DNA from: Amphibalanus amphitrite
Taxonomy: Eukaryota; Arthropoda; Thecostraca; Balanomorpha; Balanidae
DNA length: 64,000 bases
Direction of reading: 5' to 3'
Assembly (NCBI RefSeq): GCF_019059575.1
Contig: NW_024882983.1
Coordinates: 1 to 64,000 of the forward strand
Positions 22,048-32,300 of the stretch are shown one piece after another. The number at the start of each line of letters is the position of its first letter. Position 1 is the first letter of the stretch. The position numbers and the translations under genes are program-made. The notes beneath the pieces were generated by a model. It had not been told where the DNA came from and did no database searches. It worked only from the letters and a program-made list of their open reading frames with translations.

Positions 22048-23457
22048 AGTAAGTACCGAAGAGGAAAGGAATATGATTCCTGTTCTATTCCCTGCCATAC
22101 CCATCAGTACACTCCTTTTAACCTACCAAAATATCCTTACATCGAAACCTCTAGTATTCCTTCTAAGCGTATAAGGGGAATATTTTGCAAACTATACTCG
22201 CATTATACCACTTAACACTCCCGTATTATTCTGTGATTTCCATCACTGATCTCAATGTATTCTTGCGTCAGACCCCACATAAACCCAGAAGGGAAAATAA
22301 TAATGCCCTAGGTATATTCGTCGTAGAACTTGCTCAGAAACTGTCTCATTACTCTCAGCTCCCTCGTCCGATTTCCCTTTATATATCGTAACACATCCAA
22401 AACTCACAGACATTTGGTCTTTTATTATTATTCATGTTTTACATTGGTGGCAACTGGCAACAGCATGGACATATTTCACAGTTTCTCTTCCGATAAGACG
22501 CAACTTGGGATAAGTAAATCTGAGATCATCATGAATGGATATTTAATATCTATTTTGGTTATAAAACACGAAAATCAACGGTGGTTTCAGCTACGCAAAA
22601 ATGGCTTGTGTTAAATAACTGTTCATTAGTCATTACCAAAGAGATGTCATTACAGCATTGCATATTCCTGTCCTGTAACAATTGCTGACTTTCACCTAGC
22701 AGCTTACACGACACATTTTTACAAGACAAAACTTATATGCCGGACCCTATAAAAGGGATAATAGGACCAGATACTGCGCACTGCTCGGGTCCGGGCGCTG
22801 ACCGTAAAATAGTCGTGCAGATCTACACCGGGTGCGGGCAAACACGCCCACCAAGGGTCTCTTGGGTGAATTTTCCGGTTTCCGGCACGCCGAAAAGTCG
22901 TTGTCGTGCAGGTTTCGTCTTTTCTGGGTTCCACAGCTGTGCTTTCGATGTCCTCCACGACGTCCTTTGCTCGAATGATCAATGCACACACTACACACCC
23001 GCTATCACCCGCGCTGAGCACAACCGTCCTCCTCCACTGCACGCTCAAACTCAACTGGCGCGCTCAAACCCTTTGAAAATTGGCGCGCTTTCTGCCCAGC
23101 TGTCTGATCACGTGTCATGTACGTCACTGCCGGCACTGGATTGCAGTATGCTGATTGGGTGGCGGTTGCGAATCGCCTGGCTCAAACGCACTTGCGCCGC
23201 GACTGGTTATAGCTGCCCATACCGCGCGTCAAAACAAGCTTATAGCTGCCTTTTATGTCGTCGCACCGGCCACACGCACTCAGCGAAGACGGCACCGCGT
23301 TTGGTGCTGTATTAGTGGTCAGCAACACGTCCAGGGAGCGACTGCCCGTCCCGCCCGCCCGGCCGGCCAGTCCCGGCCCGCCGACCGGTCACCGCCGGAG
23401 GCGCCGAGCGGCACAGGTACGGTATCTGACAGTAGCGGCAGAGACTGTATGTACACT
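22048..23457. other. Centre of the inverted-repeat element: AT-rich left half, GC-rich right half
   Basis: The left half is AT-rich with nothing recognised. From about 22740 to 23440 the DNA is GC- and CpG-rich. It has a TATA-like CTATAAAAGG at 22747-22756, GGCGCGC words near 23057 and 23084, and a CCAAT-type GATTGG near 23153. That looks promoter-like, but neither the plus frame (22737-23315) nor the minus frame (22719-23054) has a motif I know. It could be captured host DNA carried between the arms. Confidence 0.35.
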
Positions 23458-23835
23458 AGGGTATATTAGAAGAATTCGAGGGAGGTCTTTAAAGAATAGG
23501 GGTATAGTTTGGTTTTTTTTTTTGTTTTTTTTTGCGGCCCTGGTGGCGCAGTCGGTTAGGGCGTCGACCCGCGGTGCGGGCGGTGCCGGATTCGGGTTCG
23601 ATTCCCGGTTCCGCCCGTTCCGCGGGCGTCGTCCCCGGCTGTGTCACCAGGTGTGGGGTAGGCTCCCACTTCAGCCGTAGCCTGGGGGGTGGGGTATGGT
23701 GGCCGGGAGGAGGTGGAGCCCTCCTATAATTGGCACAACATTAGAGCCCGTTGGAGGGAGGCCTGAATAAAAAAAAAAAAAAAATGATCAGGGTGTTGTT
23801 TTAGACCAAAATCCCTGATATGCTTAACAGGAATC
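23458..23835 (-). repeat. Right inverted arm, split by a SINE
   Basis: 23458-23513 and 23787-23835 together are the reverse complement of the unit at about 21930-22047. The break between them is exactly where the tRNA-derived SINE sits. About 14 bp expected at the junction are missing, so the SINE insertion was accompanied by a small loss. Confidence 0.82.
23534..23784 (+). mobile_element. tRNA-derived SINE with poly(A) tail
   Basis: The head has a pol III A box (TGGCGCAGTCGG) and B box (GGTTCGATTCC) at normal tRNA spacing. A tRNA-unrelated body of about 150 bp follows, with a poly(A) tail of about 15 A at its end. A T-rich run (23511-23533) precedes it. The acceptor and anticodon arms do not fold as a clean tRNA, so I do not call a tRNA gene. 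SINEs of this kind depend on a LINE for movement, and the poly(A) tail suggests a different partner from the hairpin-bearing LINE at 29211-34784. Confidence 0.88.
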
Positions 23836-24094
23836 CAGGGGCGCGGGAACTACTTTCTGACTGGGGGGGGGGGGGGCACACCATAATAGAGATTAACCTA
23901 GGGTACCCCCAAATCTAGTTTTCTCACCGGTTTTAGGCCACTTATTTTTCACCTCTCGGCTTTTTCAACAAAAAAGAAAACATTTGCAAAAAAGTGTAGT
24001 ATTCCGTCTCAAAGCTGTGGGGGCACCGCCCCCACGGCCCCAGAGTTGGGAGGGCAAGCTGCCCCCACTGCCCCCCCCGGCTCCCGCGCCTATG
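23836..24094. mobile_element. hAT-type MITE with perfect 8-bp TSD
   Basis: Ends CAGGGGCGCGGGA and, inverted, CATAGGCGCGGGAG enclose 259 bp. CAGGAATC is duplicated exactly on both sides (23828-23835 and 24095-24102). The CAGGG tip with an 8-bp TSD is classic hAT. The interior holds long G and C tracts and no coding sequence. Confidence 0.93.
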
Positions 24095-24189
24095 CAGGAA
24101 TCATTGGAGGAATCATTTTTTTCCCTTTCAAAAACCATGATCAAAGGGAATAGAGAATCGTTTTGGTTGTGAGTGTAAGTGCTTTCTGA

Positions 24190-24556
24190 TTGGTCGAGGC
24201 TGACCTCTGTTGTGACGTCACAGGTGAATCCATTCCATTCAGGTGACTATTCACATGGCAGATCTATGATATGCATCACATCCAGACTCATTTTGGAAAC
24301 CTAATTTTTTTTCTAATGACCGACTTCTCGTCATAGTAAATTGGACTAATCTGACCTTGCTTGACCTCCCTGTGACGTCACAGTTCAAATATCAAGGTCA
24401 TCGATATGTTTCTTGTGCATCTCGATAAGCTCTTTCGAATGCCGTTTGAATATTTCCGATCCGGGTATTGGTTCCGGAGATACGACGGGGGGCCTTTGCC
24501 CCCCCCCCCCCCAACAGGACGTGGAACCTGCTAAACCTCAACAGGACGCGGGTTAA
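24190..24556. mobile_element. Partial TTAA MITE, right end only
   Basis: The right end is present: a G/C-tract hairpin (GGGGGGCCTTTGCCCCCC), then ACAGGACGCGGG-TTAA at 24553-24556. Upstream are two TGACGTCA sites and TGACCT words as in the other TTAA MITEs. No matching left end was found, so the element is 5'-truncated and its left limit is approximate. Confidence 0.6.
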
Positions 24557-24955
24557 ACATTCAAGCAGTTATTCAAATTTAAATGACGTCACGACACACA
24601 ATTTTCTAAAGGCTGAAACAGACTCTTTCCGAAGTCAATACACTGAAAACAATTTCACCCAAAACTGGCGAGTAAACCGGTGCCTCGCGCGGGTACCTAC
24701 CCCTATCCGCAACCATTTTTAAAGGTAGTGTGCCACCTTCCAATGATTTCCCATTTTATTTTTCCTAGGATAAGAAGCTTCTGTTTTTACCTAATATCGC
24801 AAAAAATGGGCCTAAAATAGTGCTTTTTTCGTCTAAAAGTTTATCGGTTTTTCGATATGTATAACAACAGTAGCGGGCTGACCTGCAAACAGGCGTCGGC
24901 AACAATCGCGAATGCGGCGCACATGTGACAATAAGCAAAGGTCATTATAGAGTTA

Positions 24956-26608
24956 GGGGAGAGTGGGGTAAGATGCCCAGGGTGGGAAAGACGCCCCACC
25001 CCCTCTAGCGGCGAAACAAAGAATCGAACCTGGAAATTAATGTTCTTAGCGTGAAGTGGAAGACTGCCTTGTTAAAGGGACCCTCCCACCTTAACATTAG
25101 TTTTGAGTTGAGATAGCCAAATTGGTGGCCATGGCCTGAAAATACCGGTTTGGGCATTCACAACATCGAAAAATGCTTTAATTCGGAGATATGGAATTTC
25201 AAACTTGCAGTTTTCGGATTCTAAGGGGCTAATGCATTGGTATGCCCCCTTAGAATTTGTGACGTCAGCGGAGATCTAACGATTTTTAAATCTTTTACTA
25301 AAACGTTTGGCAGCACGCGGTGGTATATGCTGCTTTGCGCGCAACAAATGCCGCACTTTCAAATAAAGTCGCTAGGAACAGCGGAGATCCCAAAAAGTAA
25401 ACAAAAGTAAAAGTCTAATATCTTGAAAACCGGTGAATATTTTTCGATGAACTTTGGTAGATATTCATTTTTGCTCTTTCTGAACCGAGCGACATCACTT
25501 TCATGCCAATTCATTAACTTTTTTGAAGGTGGGAGGGTCCCTTTAACTGCACAAAAATTTGTGAAGCTCAGTTGGGCAACGGCTGGCTAGTGATTGCATG
25601 TTTTTTATTTGCTTCTTTCGAAAAATATTTTGGTGTCAAAACATTGTAAACATCAAAGAAGGTAAATAATTTTTATGTCTCTTGCAATGGTCGTGATACA
25701 TTAACATGCGTATTGCGTGTACTGTGTCCCAAACAGTTTGTTTCAGGGTATAGTTTTATGGCTAACAAATTGTACTGATTTAATGTTAATTCGGTACCTT
25801 GGGGTAAGATGCCCCCTGCCCTGATGGGGAAAGACGCCCCCCTAAATCCGTAGGCTGGCCTTCAAGCAACCCGTCAAATCATTTATTACATACTTGTGAT
25901 GAGAGACAAAAGCCGATCTGGGACTATTGAGAGTCCAGTACGGTCGGGTGATCCCCATGCCGGTCTCTCGGCCCACACAGCGACTTTTTGGGCGGCATCT
26001 GACTCTGAGAGCCCTCACGACGGCCTCTGTGGGCCCCATTATTGGCTCCAAGGCCCTTCACGACATCCTTTGAGGGCTCCCACGTTGGCTCCACGGGCCG
26101 CGCTGGCATCTGAGGTCCCCACGATGGGCTCGAGGGCCCTCAAGCATCATGAAGACCTACAAGGGGCCCATAGCGGCCTCCGAACACCACCACGGAGGCT
26201 TGTTTGGCCGCGCTGAACTATGATGGCCCTGACGATGACCTCTGAAGCCCCTTACGACTACTTTTGAGGGCCCTTACGATGACGTTTAGTGTCTATTGCA
26301 GGCTCAAAGGGACTACTGATTCGTTCAGGCGATTCACGTGCCCATTTATGTCACTTATAGTGCAGGGGCATCTTCCCCAACGCCAGGGGGCGTCTTTCAC
26401 ACCCTGTGGGGTAAGATGCCCCCTTTCACTTCTTCAGGAAAATGCTTAATAGCCTAAAAGCTATCATATTTCAGGCACGAAAGTGTGCTATTTTTTGGAG
26501 AAAAATGATGTCGACTTCCGTTGAAACTCCAAGTGTTTGCTTTCCGATCGTCATTTTCGAATAATATATGAGATTGTAAAACCCTGGGCATCTTACCCCA
26601 CTCTCCCC
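24956..26608. mobile_element. TA-flanked TIR element, GGGGAGAGTGGGG ends
   Basis: The tips GGGGAGAGTGGGGTAAGATG are inverted at both ends and flanked by TA (24954-24955 and 26609-26610), as for Tc1/mariner-type insertion. A second copy of the same tip, also preceded by TA, starts at 35349. The tip motif GGGGTAAGATGCCCC is repeated internally at 25801-25842 and 26364-26420 with inverted orientations. A degenerate GC-rich minisatellite (GAGGGCCCTCACGA words) fills about 25990-26285. There is no transposase. It hosts the MITE at 25072-25546. Confidence 0.8.
25072..25546. mobile_element. 475-bp TTAA MITE, AGGGACCCTCCCACC ends, copy 1
   Basis: TTAA-AGGGACCCTCCCACCTT and its inverse close a 475-bp element. 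It matches the copy at 47461-47935 in length and over most of its sequence, with a diverged central part. The second copy has a verified empty site. It is nested two levels deep here. Confidence 0.93.
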
Positions 26609-27257
26609 TACGACGTACGGGAATGAGTTATCAGCTGTCTCATCGTAGACAACACAATGTCGAACTTAAACTGTAAGCCTGTATTGGTATTGTTTCTTTG
26701 ATTTGGCTGTCGAACATTAATTTAGGTATGTTTTTGAATTATGATTTTATGTACAATAATTGATATAAAACAGCCGTCTCTTAAGTTATGACCCCATTTC
26801 ACCACACGCAAGTGGCAGAAATGACAATGATCAGCTGACGCATTTTTATTGGCCGAAGTCAGAGCGCGCGGCCCGGCGCACCACCACCGCACCACAAAGT
26901 AAGTAAGCAGCGTATTTGGAAATTCCGACCTCGACGAGCATCAGAAGCCACCTAACAGGCGTGTTCGAAACCGCAGGAGATGATGATGAACGGGTTTATC
27001 GAAACTTGATTGGATGAGCCTATCGGTAATAGCGATTTTAGTGTGTGCATTTATTGTTCATAGTGGTGTGAAATGTGGTTGGGGTACGACCGACAACCCG
27101 TCGGGGCGAATTTCGCACTGGGGTACTCAAAATTTGAAGAATTTAGGTAAGACGTTTCCATGAGTTTTGAAGGTATGGATAAGTTCTAAAAATCCGGTTC
27201 TCCTTATCCGGGTCATTAACTCAATATGGTCCAGGAAAGCTGGCAAACTACCTTTAA

Positions 27258-27663
27258 CCACCCTCCCAGGAGTCAATTTAGGACATAACACTGTCGCAAT
27301 TCACTCTGGAGAGTAGTAACCCTCCACGACTATTCGCGCACCAGTGGCTCGCGAGTCGCGACCCCTCCATCGAAAGGTATTCATCGACGCCTACCTGGCA
27401 GGCGCCCCACAAACCCCTAGGAGAGGGGGTTACCCCCCCACGCCACCCTTCGCCGACCAAGTCACGAGGGCCAAAAAAGCTCCCACGCTCGACCATATTT
27501 GCGGGAAAATATCTATATTATGGCAATCTCACACCTAGAAAACATCGGTGAGAAAGTTTCACATCGGTGGGAAAGGTCAAATCGAATTCCCATAGAAATT
27601 TCGACCTGACTCAGTCACCGGCAGTCATGCAGACCGCCCGAAATCAAGAAGATGTGTCCCCAA
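27258..27663. other. Unassigned stretch
   Basis: Nothing is recognised. A small minus-strand frame (27278-27496, 72 codons) has no known motif. The sequence GGGGTTACCCCCCC near 27425 can form a short hairpin. Confidence 0.5.
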
Positions 27664-27839
27664 TTTGTTTGTTTGTTTTGTTGGGTTAGGCCCTTTCGGT
27701 CTGACAAGACCATTGCTGAGCCGGAAGGATGATAGGAATTAGGGGGAGACATTGGTCTGGGCAGGCACCCTAGTGAGTCGCCGGGGCTGAGCCCGTCCAG
27801 AGGACAGGCCACCCAGCCCCAAGGCACTCACTGCACTCG

Positions 27840-27840
<1 letters not shown>

Positions 27841-27872
<32 letters not shown>
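27841..27872 (+). repeat. TTA trinucleotide run (LINE 3' tail)
   Basis: About ten TTA units form the 3' tail of the minus-strand LINE fragment. Confidence 0.92.
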
Positions 27873-28711
27873 TCATATTCCCACTAACCACCATTCGGCG
27901 GGCATTACAGAGGGAAACACATTGACACACATAAACCGGTGGGCATTACATACATATATACAATACAGGCAGCGCAGTGCCCTGTCATTCATAAGCACGT
28001 ATAACGAAATTAAATGCAGAACAAAAGCGATTTTCTATAACAAAAAGTTTGATGAGACAGCGAAGCCTCATAAGTAACCGGCAATTATTACAATGAACAA
28101 TGTGACATCACGGGAACAACACCACATACATATGCATCATTTTACCGCGTGATTTTCCAAAATATATTTCACAAAATCAGCTTTCGAATAGTTTCGGACA
28201 TGAATGGGCAAGCTATTCCATAGTTTTGCACCACTGTAAGAGAAGGACGCTTTCTTCATTTCAGTCCTAGGTATAACTAGGTCAAGGTTGCCTGATTGCC
28301 TTGTTTGTCGGTCTGACTGTCTCTCTTTAAAGAGAGACACAATTAGTGGCGGCATACATTCAGGGATAAGTAGACATTGACGAACTGTTTTTAATACTGC
28401 GATTTTATGCTGTAAGGCAAGATCTCCACGCCAAGCCAGTCTGTGAGCTTCGCGACCTGCGATACGCTGTGCAAATTTAACTATTTTTCCTATTCTCTTC
28501 CCTTGTGTCACATTACAATTTCCCCAGAGAGCCATGCAAAAGCGAATATGAGGAAGAACAAGGGCATTGACTAGGAGGACAATTACCTTTAAGGGCATCA
28601 CGCGACGAAGTTGGCCCAATCGAATTAGCATACCAGTACACTTTCGAATGACACCGTCAATGTGACTGCTTCACGTAAGACAACTATCCAGCGTTACACC
28701 TAGACTAGTTA
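27841..28711 (-). mobile_element. 5'-truncated CR1/L2-like LINE fragment with TAA tail
   Basis: Frame 28631-28137 encodes the C-terminal part of a non-LTR reverse transcriptase: the thumb-like SHIDGVIRKC region and the C-terminal block FSYSGAKLWNSLP typical of CR1/L2/Rex-type LINEs. The frame continues upstream to about 28705 (LGVTLDSCLT) through one in-frame TGA where the family has Trp. The 3' tail is (TAA)n at 27841-27872. Endonuclease and RT catalytic motifs are absent, so it is dead on arrival. Confidence 0.82.
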
Positions 28712-28883
28712 GTGATGGCTGTAGTGATGGTTACGGGGTGCGCTCCCTCAGGAGCAGCGGTGCCGCTCCAAGGGAGCAGCCCGCATGAGATAAAGTTGCC
28801 TGTCCAGCCCGGAGGGGGGTTGCGGCGTGGAGGAGTAGGATTTCAGTATCCTGAGGATAGAAGCACGGAACGGTGTTCCCATT

Positions 28884-29196
28884 GTTTGTTTGTTTTGTTG
28901 GGTTAGGCTCTTTCGGTCGACAAGACCATTGCAGAGCCGGAAGGATGATAGGAATTAGGGGGAGACATTGGTCTGGGCAGGCACCCTAGTGAGTCGCCGG
29001 GGCTGAGCCCGTCCAGAGGACAGGCCACCCAGCCCCAAGGCACTCACTGCACCCGGCTACGGGGTGCGCTCCCTCAGGAGCAGCGGTGCTGCTCCAAGGG
29101 AGCAGCCCGCATGAGATAAAGTTGCCTGTCCAGCCCGGAGGGGGTTGTGGCGTGGGGGAGAAGGATTTCAGTATCCTGAGGATAGAAGCACGGATA
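28884..29196 (-). mobile_element. SINE-like repeat copy 2, uninterrupted
   Basis: This is a complete 313-bp copy of the repeat also found at 27664-28873. On the minus strand it runs from GTGCTTCTATCC to a CAAA tail. The 33-nt hairpin at 28906-28938 has a 6-bp stem GGCTCT/AGAGCC and an inner stem GGTC/GACC. It has the same length and layout as the hairpin in the 3' UTR of the adjacent LINE, indicating that the LINE machinery mobilises it. Flanks on both sides contain TGGGGACACC or TGGGAACACC. Confidence 0.8.
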
Positions 29197-29300
29197 GGTG
29201 GTGTCCCCATTGATTGATTGATTTTTGAATTTTGGGCATTTCGGCCATACTGACCATTTCATGCCCTTGTTGTCTTATTCTATACTAAACTGTGGATTCT

Positions 29301-32300
29301 TTATAGTCTTGTGAAAAGATCTGTGTTTCGAAGAAAATGGAATAAAAGATCTTGCAAACCGTCTTCTGAGTCTCCAAGAATTGTAGCCAATGTGAATGGT
29401 AAACCGTGCCTGTTGCAATGGTTCCGGAGTTTGTGCCTTTCCCTTTCGTATTTTGGACACTGGATGATTATGTGTTCGACTGTAACCGGGGTTCGGCATA
29501 CATTACATGTTGGTTGAGCATCTTGTTTGTAAATGTAACTGTGTGTGTACCAAGTATGTCCCAAGCGGAGCCGAGCTAATACCTTTTCTTCTTCCCTATT
29601 GTTTCTGTTTGAACTCTGCCATTCAGTAATATCTTTTTTAATACGACGAAGCTGCGTTGCTCGAGTTACCTCCAACCATTGTTTTCTCCAAAGACGAAGT
29701 GTTTTTTGTGTAAGAATTGTTTTAATGCTTTGATATTCAATTGGAATATTTGTGATATGAGTAAGTGCTAGTGCATTTCTGGCGTATTTGTCGGCTTGGA
29801 CATTGCCATGTATGCCGCTGTGCCCAGGGATCCAAATAAACTTGATTTGTACACCGTTCGTTGATAATGTTTGATGTAAGTTATATATGTGTATGTGCAA
29901 TGGCGATGACGGATGCTTACTTTGTAAAGATTGAATAACCGATCGGGAGTCGGTGCATATTACTACTTTGTTCCATTGTTTGTTTTGTGTGAGTTTCAGT
30001 GCTTCAAGCACCGCGTGCTGTTCTGCGGTGAATATACTTGTTTCATTTTGTAAGCGGATTTGAGATACTATTTGTTCATCACCATTGTAGAAAATTGCAT
30101 TGGACGTGCGATGACCACTCTTCGAACCATCTGTGTAGATGAAGTGGAAGTCCTGGAATTGCTCACGTACTTGGTAAAATTGTTGCTGTACTTCTTCTAT
30201 TGTCATATGTTTTTTCGAGCAATCAAAAAGGAATAAAACTTCCCTGTCTTTTCTACGCCATGGTACTATGTTAAGCTTCGGAAGTGGTAAAATGTTTGGT
30301 TGGATGTAGTTTAAGTAAGTAGAAAATTTTCTAGCTCGAGAAGCAATCGTGAGGCCGGATCTTCTCTCTGCCGGACCTAAGTAATTGTGATGTATGAAGG
30401 GTAACACACGAAGAGATGGGTGTGTGCTGTGATATGGATGATATGAAAGTTTTGCTATAAAGCGTAATGATTGTTCCATTCTTCGAATTTGCAGGGGAGG
30501 TACGACCGCTTCAACCTGAAGAGATGGAATTGGAGTGGTCTTCATGGCGCCAATGGCGATACGAATAAAGGTGTTCTGTATGGTGTCTAATTTTTTAAGT
30601 GTATTTTCACTGGCCCCTGAATAAATAACTCCTCCATATTCTATGATGGGCAAAACTATGGCCTTGTACAACCGAAGCATGGTTTTCCTATCCGCTCCAA
30701 ACTCCGTGCCTGCTATGCACCTGAATAAATTCAGACGCTTGGAGCATTTTGCTTTAACATGTTGTACGTGTTTTACCATGCTAAGTCGAGAATCCAAAAC
30801 TATTCCAAGGAACTTAAATGAAGCTACACGTGGAATAATGTTGCCAGAAAGCCGAAGATGGGATGTATCACGCATATGAGTATTTTTCGTAAATGTCATG
30901 ACAGCTGATTTGGCTGGTGAGAAAACGAAACCATTTTTTCGAGACCATCCATCTATGTTATTCAAAGCTATCTGTAATCTAGGAATGGAGTGTTCAGAAT
31001 CAGAATCTGTACACCAGATAGCACAATCGTCTGCGAATAAAGAGTAGCTAATACCTTGAGGAACTGTGTCGAAGAGATCGTTAATCATTATATTAAACAA
31101 AATTGGAGACAAACAGCTTCCTTGCGGCAAACCATTTTCAAGTGAATAGATATTGGAGTGCAGGGAGCGACACCGTAATCGAAAGTGGCGCATACCAGAA
31201 AGAAATCCTACTAGATAATGAGCCAGGTGTCCTCGTAAGCCAAGACGATGTAGTTTCCAAATCAGTGCAGGTCTATATACCATGTCATATGCTCTGGATA
31301 TGTCTAAAAATACTGCAGTTGTGTGTCTTTTGTGTTTAAATGCCTTCCTGATGTCTGTTTCTAATCGTACAATATGGTCATATGTGGAATGATTTTTTCG
31401 AAAACCACTCTGAAATTTTGAAAGTAAATTATTTGTCTCTAAAAACCATTCAAGTCTTTTGCCCACCATCCGTTCAAATATTTTTCCGAAACAGCTAGTC
31501 AACGATATCGGACGATAATTCTCGGGATTTCTCCTATCTTTCCCAGGTTTTGGCAAAGGGATAACATTTGCCGATCGCCAGTCTTCTGGAAAAATACATC
31601 TTGTCCACAACTCGTTCAAAGTAAATAGCATGAAATTCAAAGTATTGTCGGGTAAGTGTCGGAAGAAAGAGTAGTGTAGCTTATCTGGCCCTATTGATGT
31701 GTTTCCGGTGGAGGAGATCGCATCAAGTAGTTCCGATAAGGAGAAAGCGTCGTTATAAGTTTCTGTGTTGTTGGACCTAAATGCATTCGGAGGTAGAGTA
31801 GACGTTCTTCTGAATTCTTCAATAAATCCCGCTCTATAATTCGTAGTCGAACTGTAGCGAGAAAATGTCTCTGCTATTGTATTTACTACTTGTTGTGGGT
31901 CCGTAATGGTTGCATTATTTATGTGAAGTATTGGAAGGCTGGAAAATGTCCGTTTCCCGGAAAGCGATCGAACCAGTGACCATATTTTGCTAAGTGGCGT
32001 CTGTGTGTTGAATTGTGATAAAAAGGATCGCCAAGATGCCTTTTTTGCTTCTCTGATGATTCTTCTGCATTTTGCTCTTTCTCTGTTACGTAAAATTAAA
32101 CTTTCCTCGTCGCGGAGCCGCAGGTATCTTCGAAAAGCCCTTTTCCGTTTGGCCAACGCCCTAGCTACTTCCGAAGACCACCATGGAACTCGTTTCCTTC
32201 CTGGTGGCGTCGTGGTTGGAATCGAGTTGTTTGCGGCTGACAAAATTGTGTTTGTTAAAAAGGTGATCCCTTGTTCTGGAGAATGAAACTGTTCGTGGTC

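Larger units (their letters stand above)
24719..27257. mobile_element. TTAA-flanked element with AGGTAGT ends, hosting a nested element
   Basis: TTAA-AGGTAGTGTGCCA at the left and the inverted TGGCAAACTACCT-TTAA at the right define the ends. Subtracting the nested element at 24956-26608 leaves about 0.9 kb with no coding potential. TTAA targets occur in piggyBac, Kolobok and Sola3; the AGG tip does not decide among them. Confidence 0.75.
27664..28873 (-). mobile_element. SINE-like repeat copy 1, interrupted by a LINE fragment
   Basis: Read on the minus strand, the repeat starts near 28873 (GTGCTTCTATCCTCAGGATA) and ends in a CAAA tail at about 27664-27680. Its two halves (28732-28873 and 27664-27840) match the uninterrupted copy at 28884-29196. 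The LINE fragment 27841-28711 lies exactly at the junction between them, with GGTTA on both sides. A 34-nt 3' hairpin sits at 27689-27722, somewhat decayed. I see no convincing pol III A or B box, so the head type is unknown. Confidence 0.75.

Noticed and set aside
23534-23610. Functional tRNA gene
   Set aside because: A and B boxes are good, but the arms do not pair as a tRNA, and a SINE body with a poly(A) tail follows directly.
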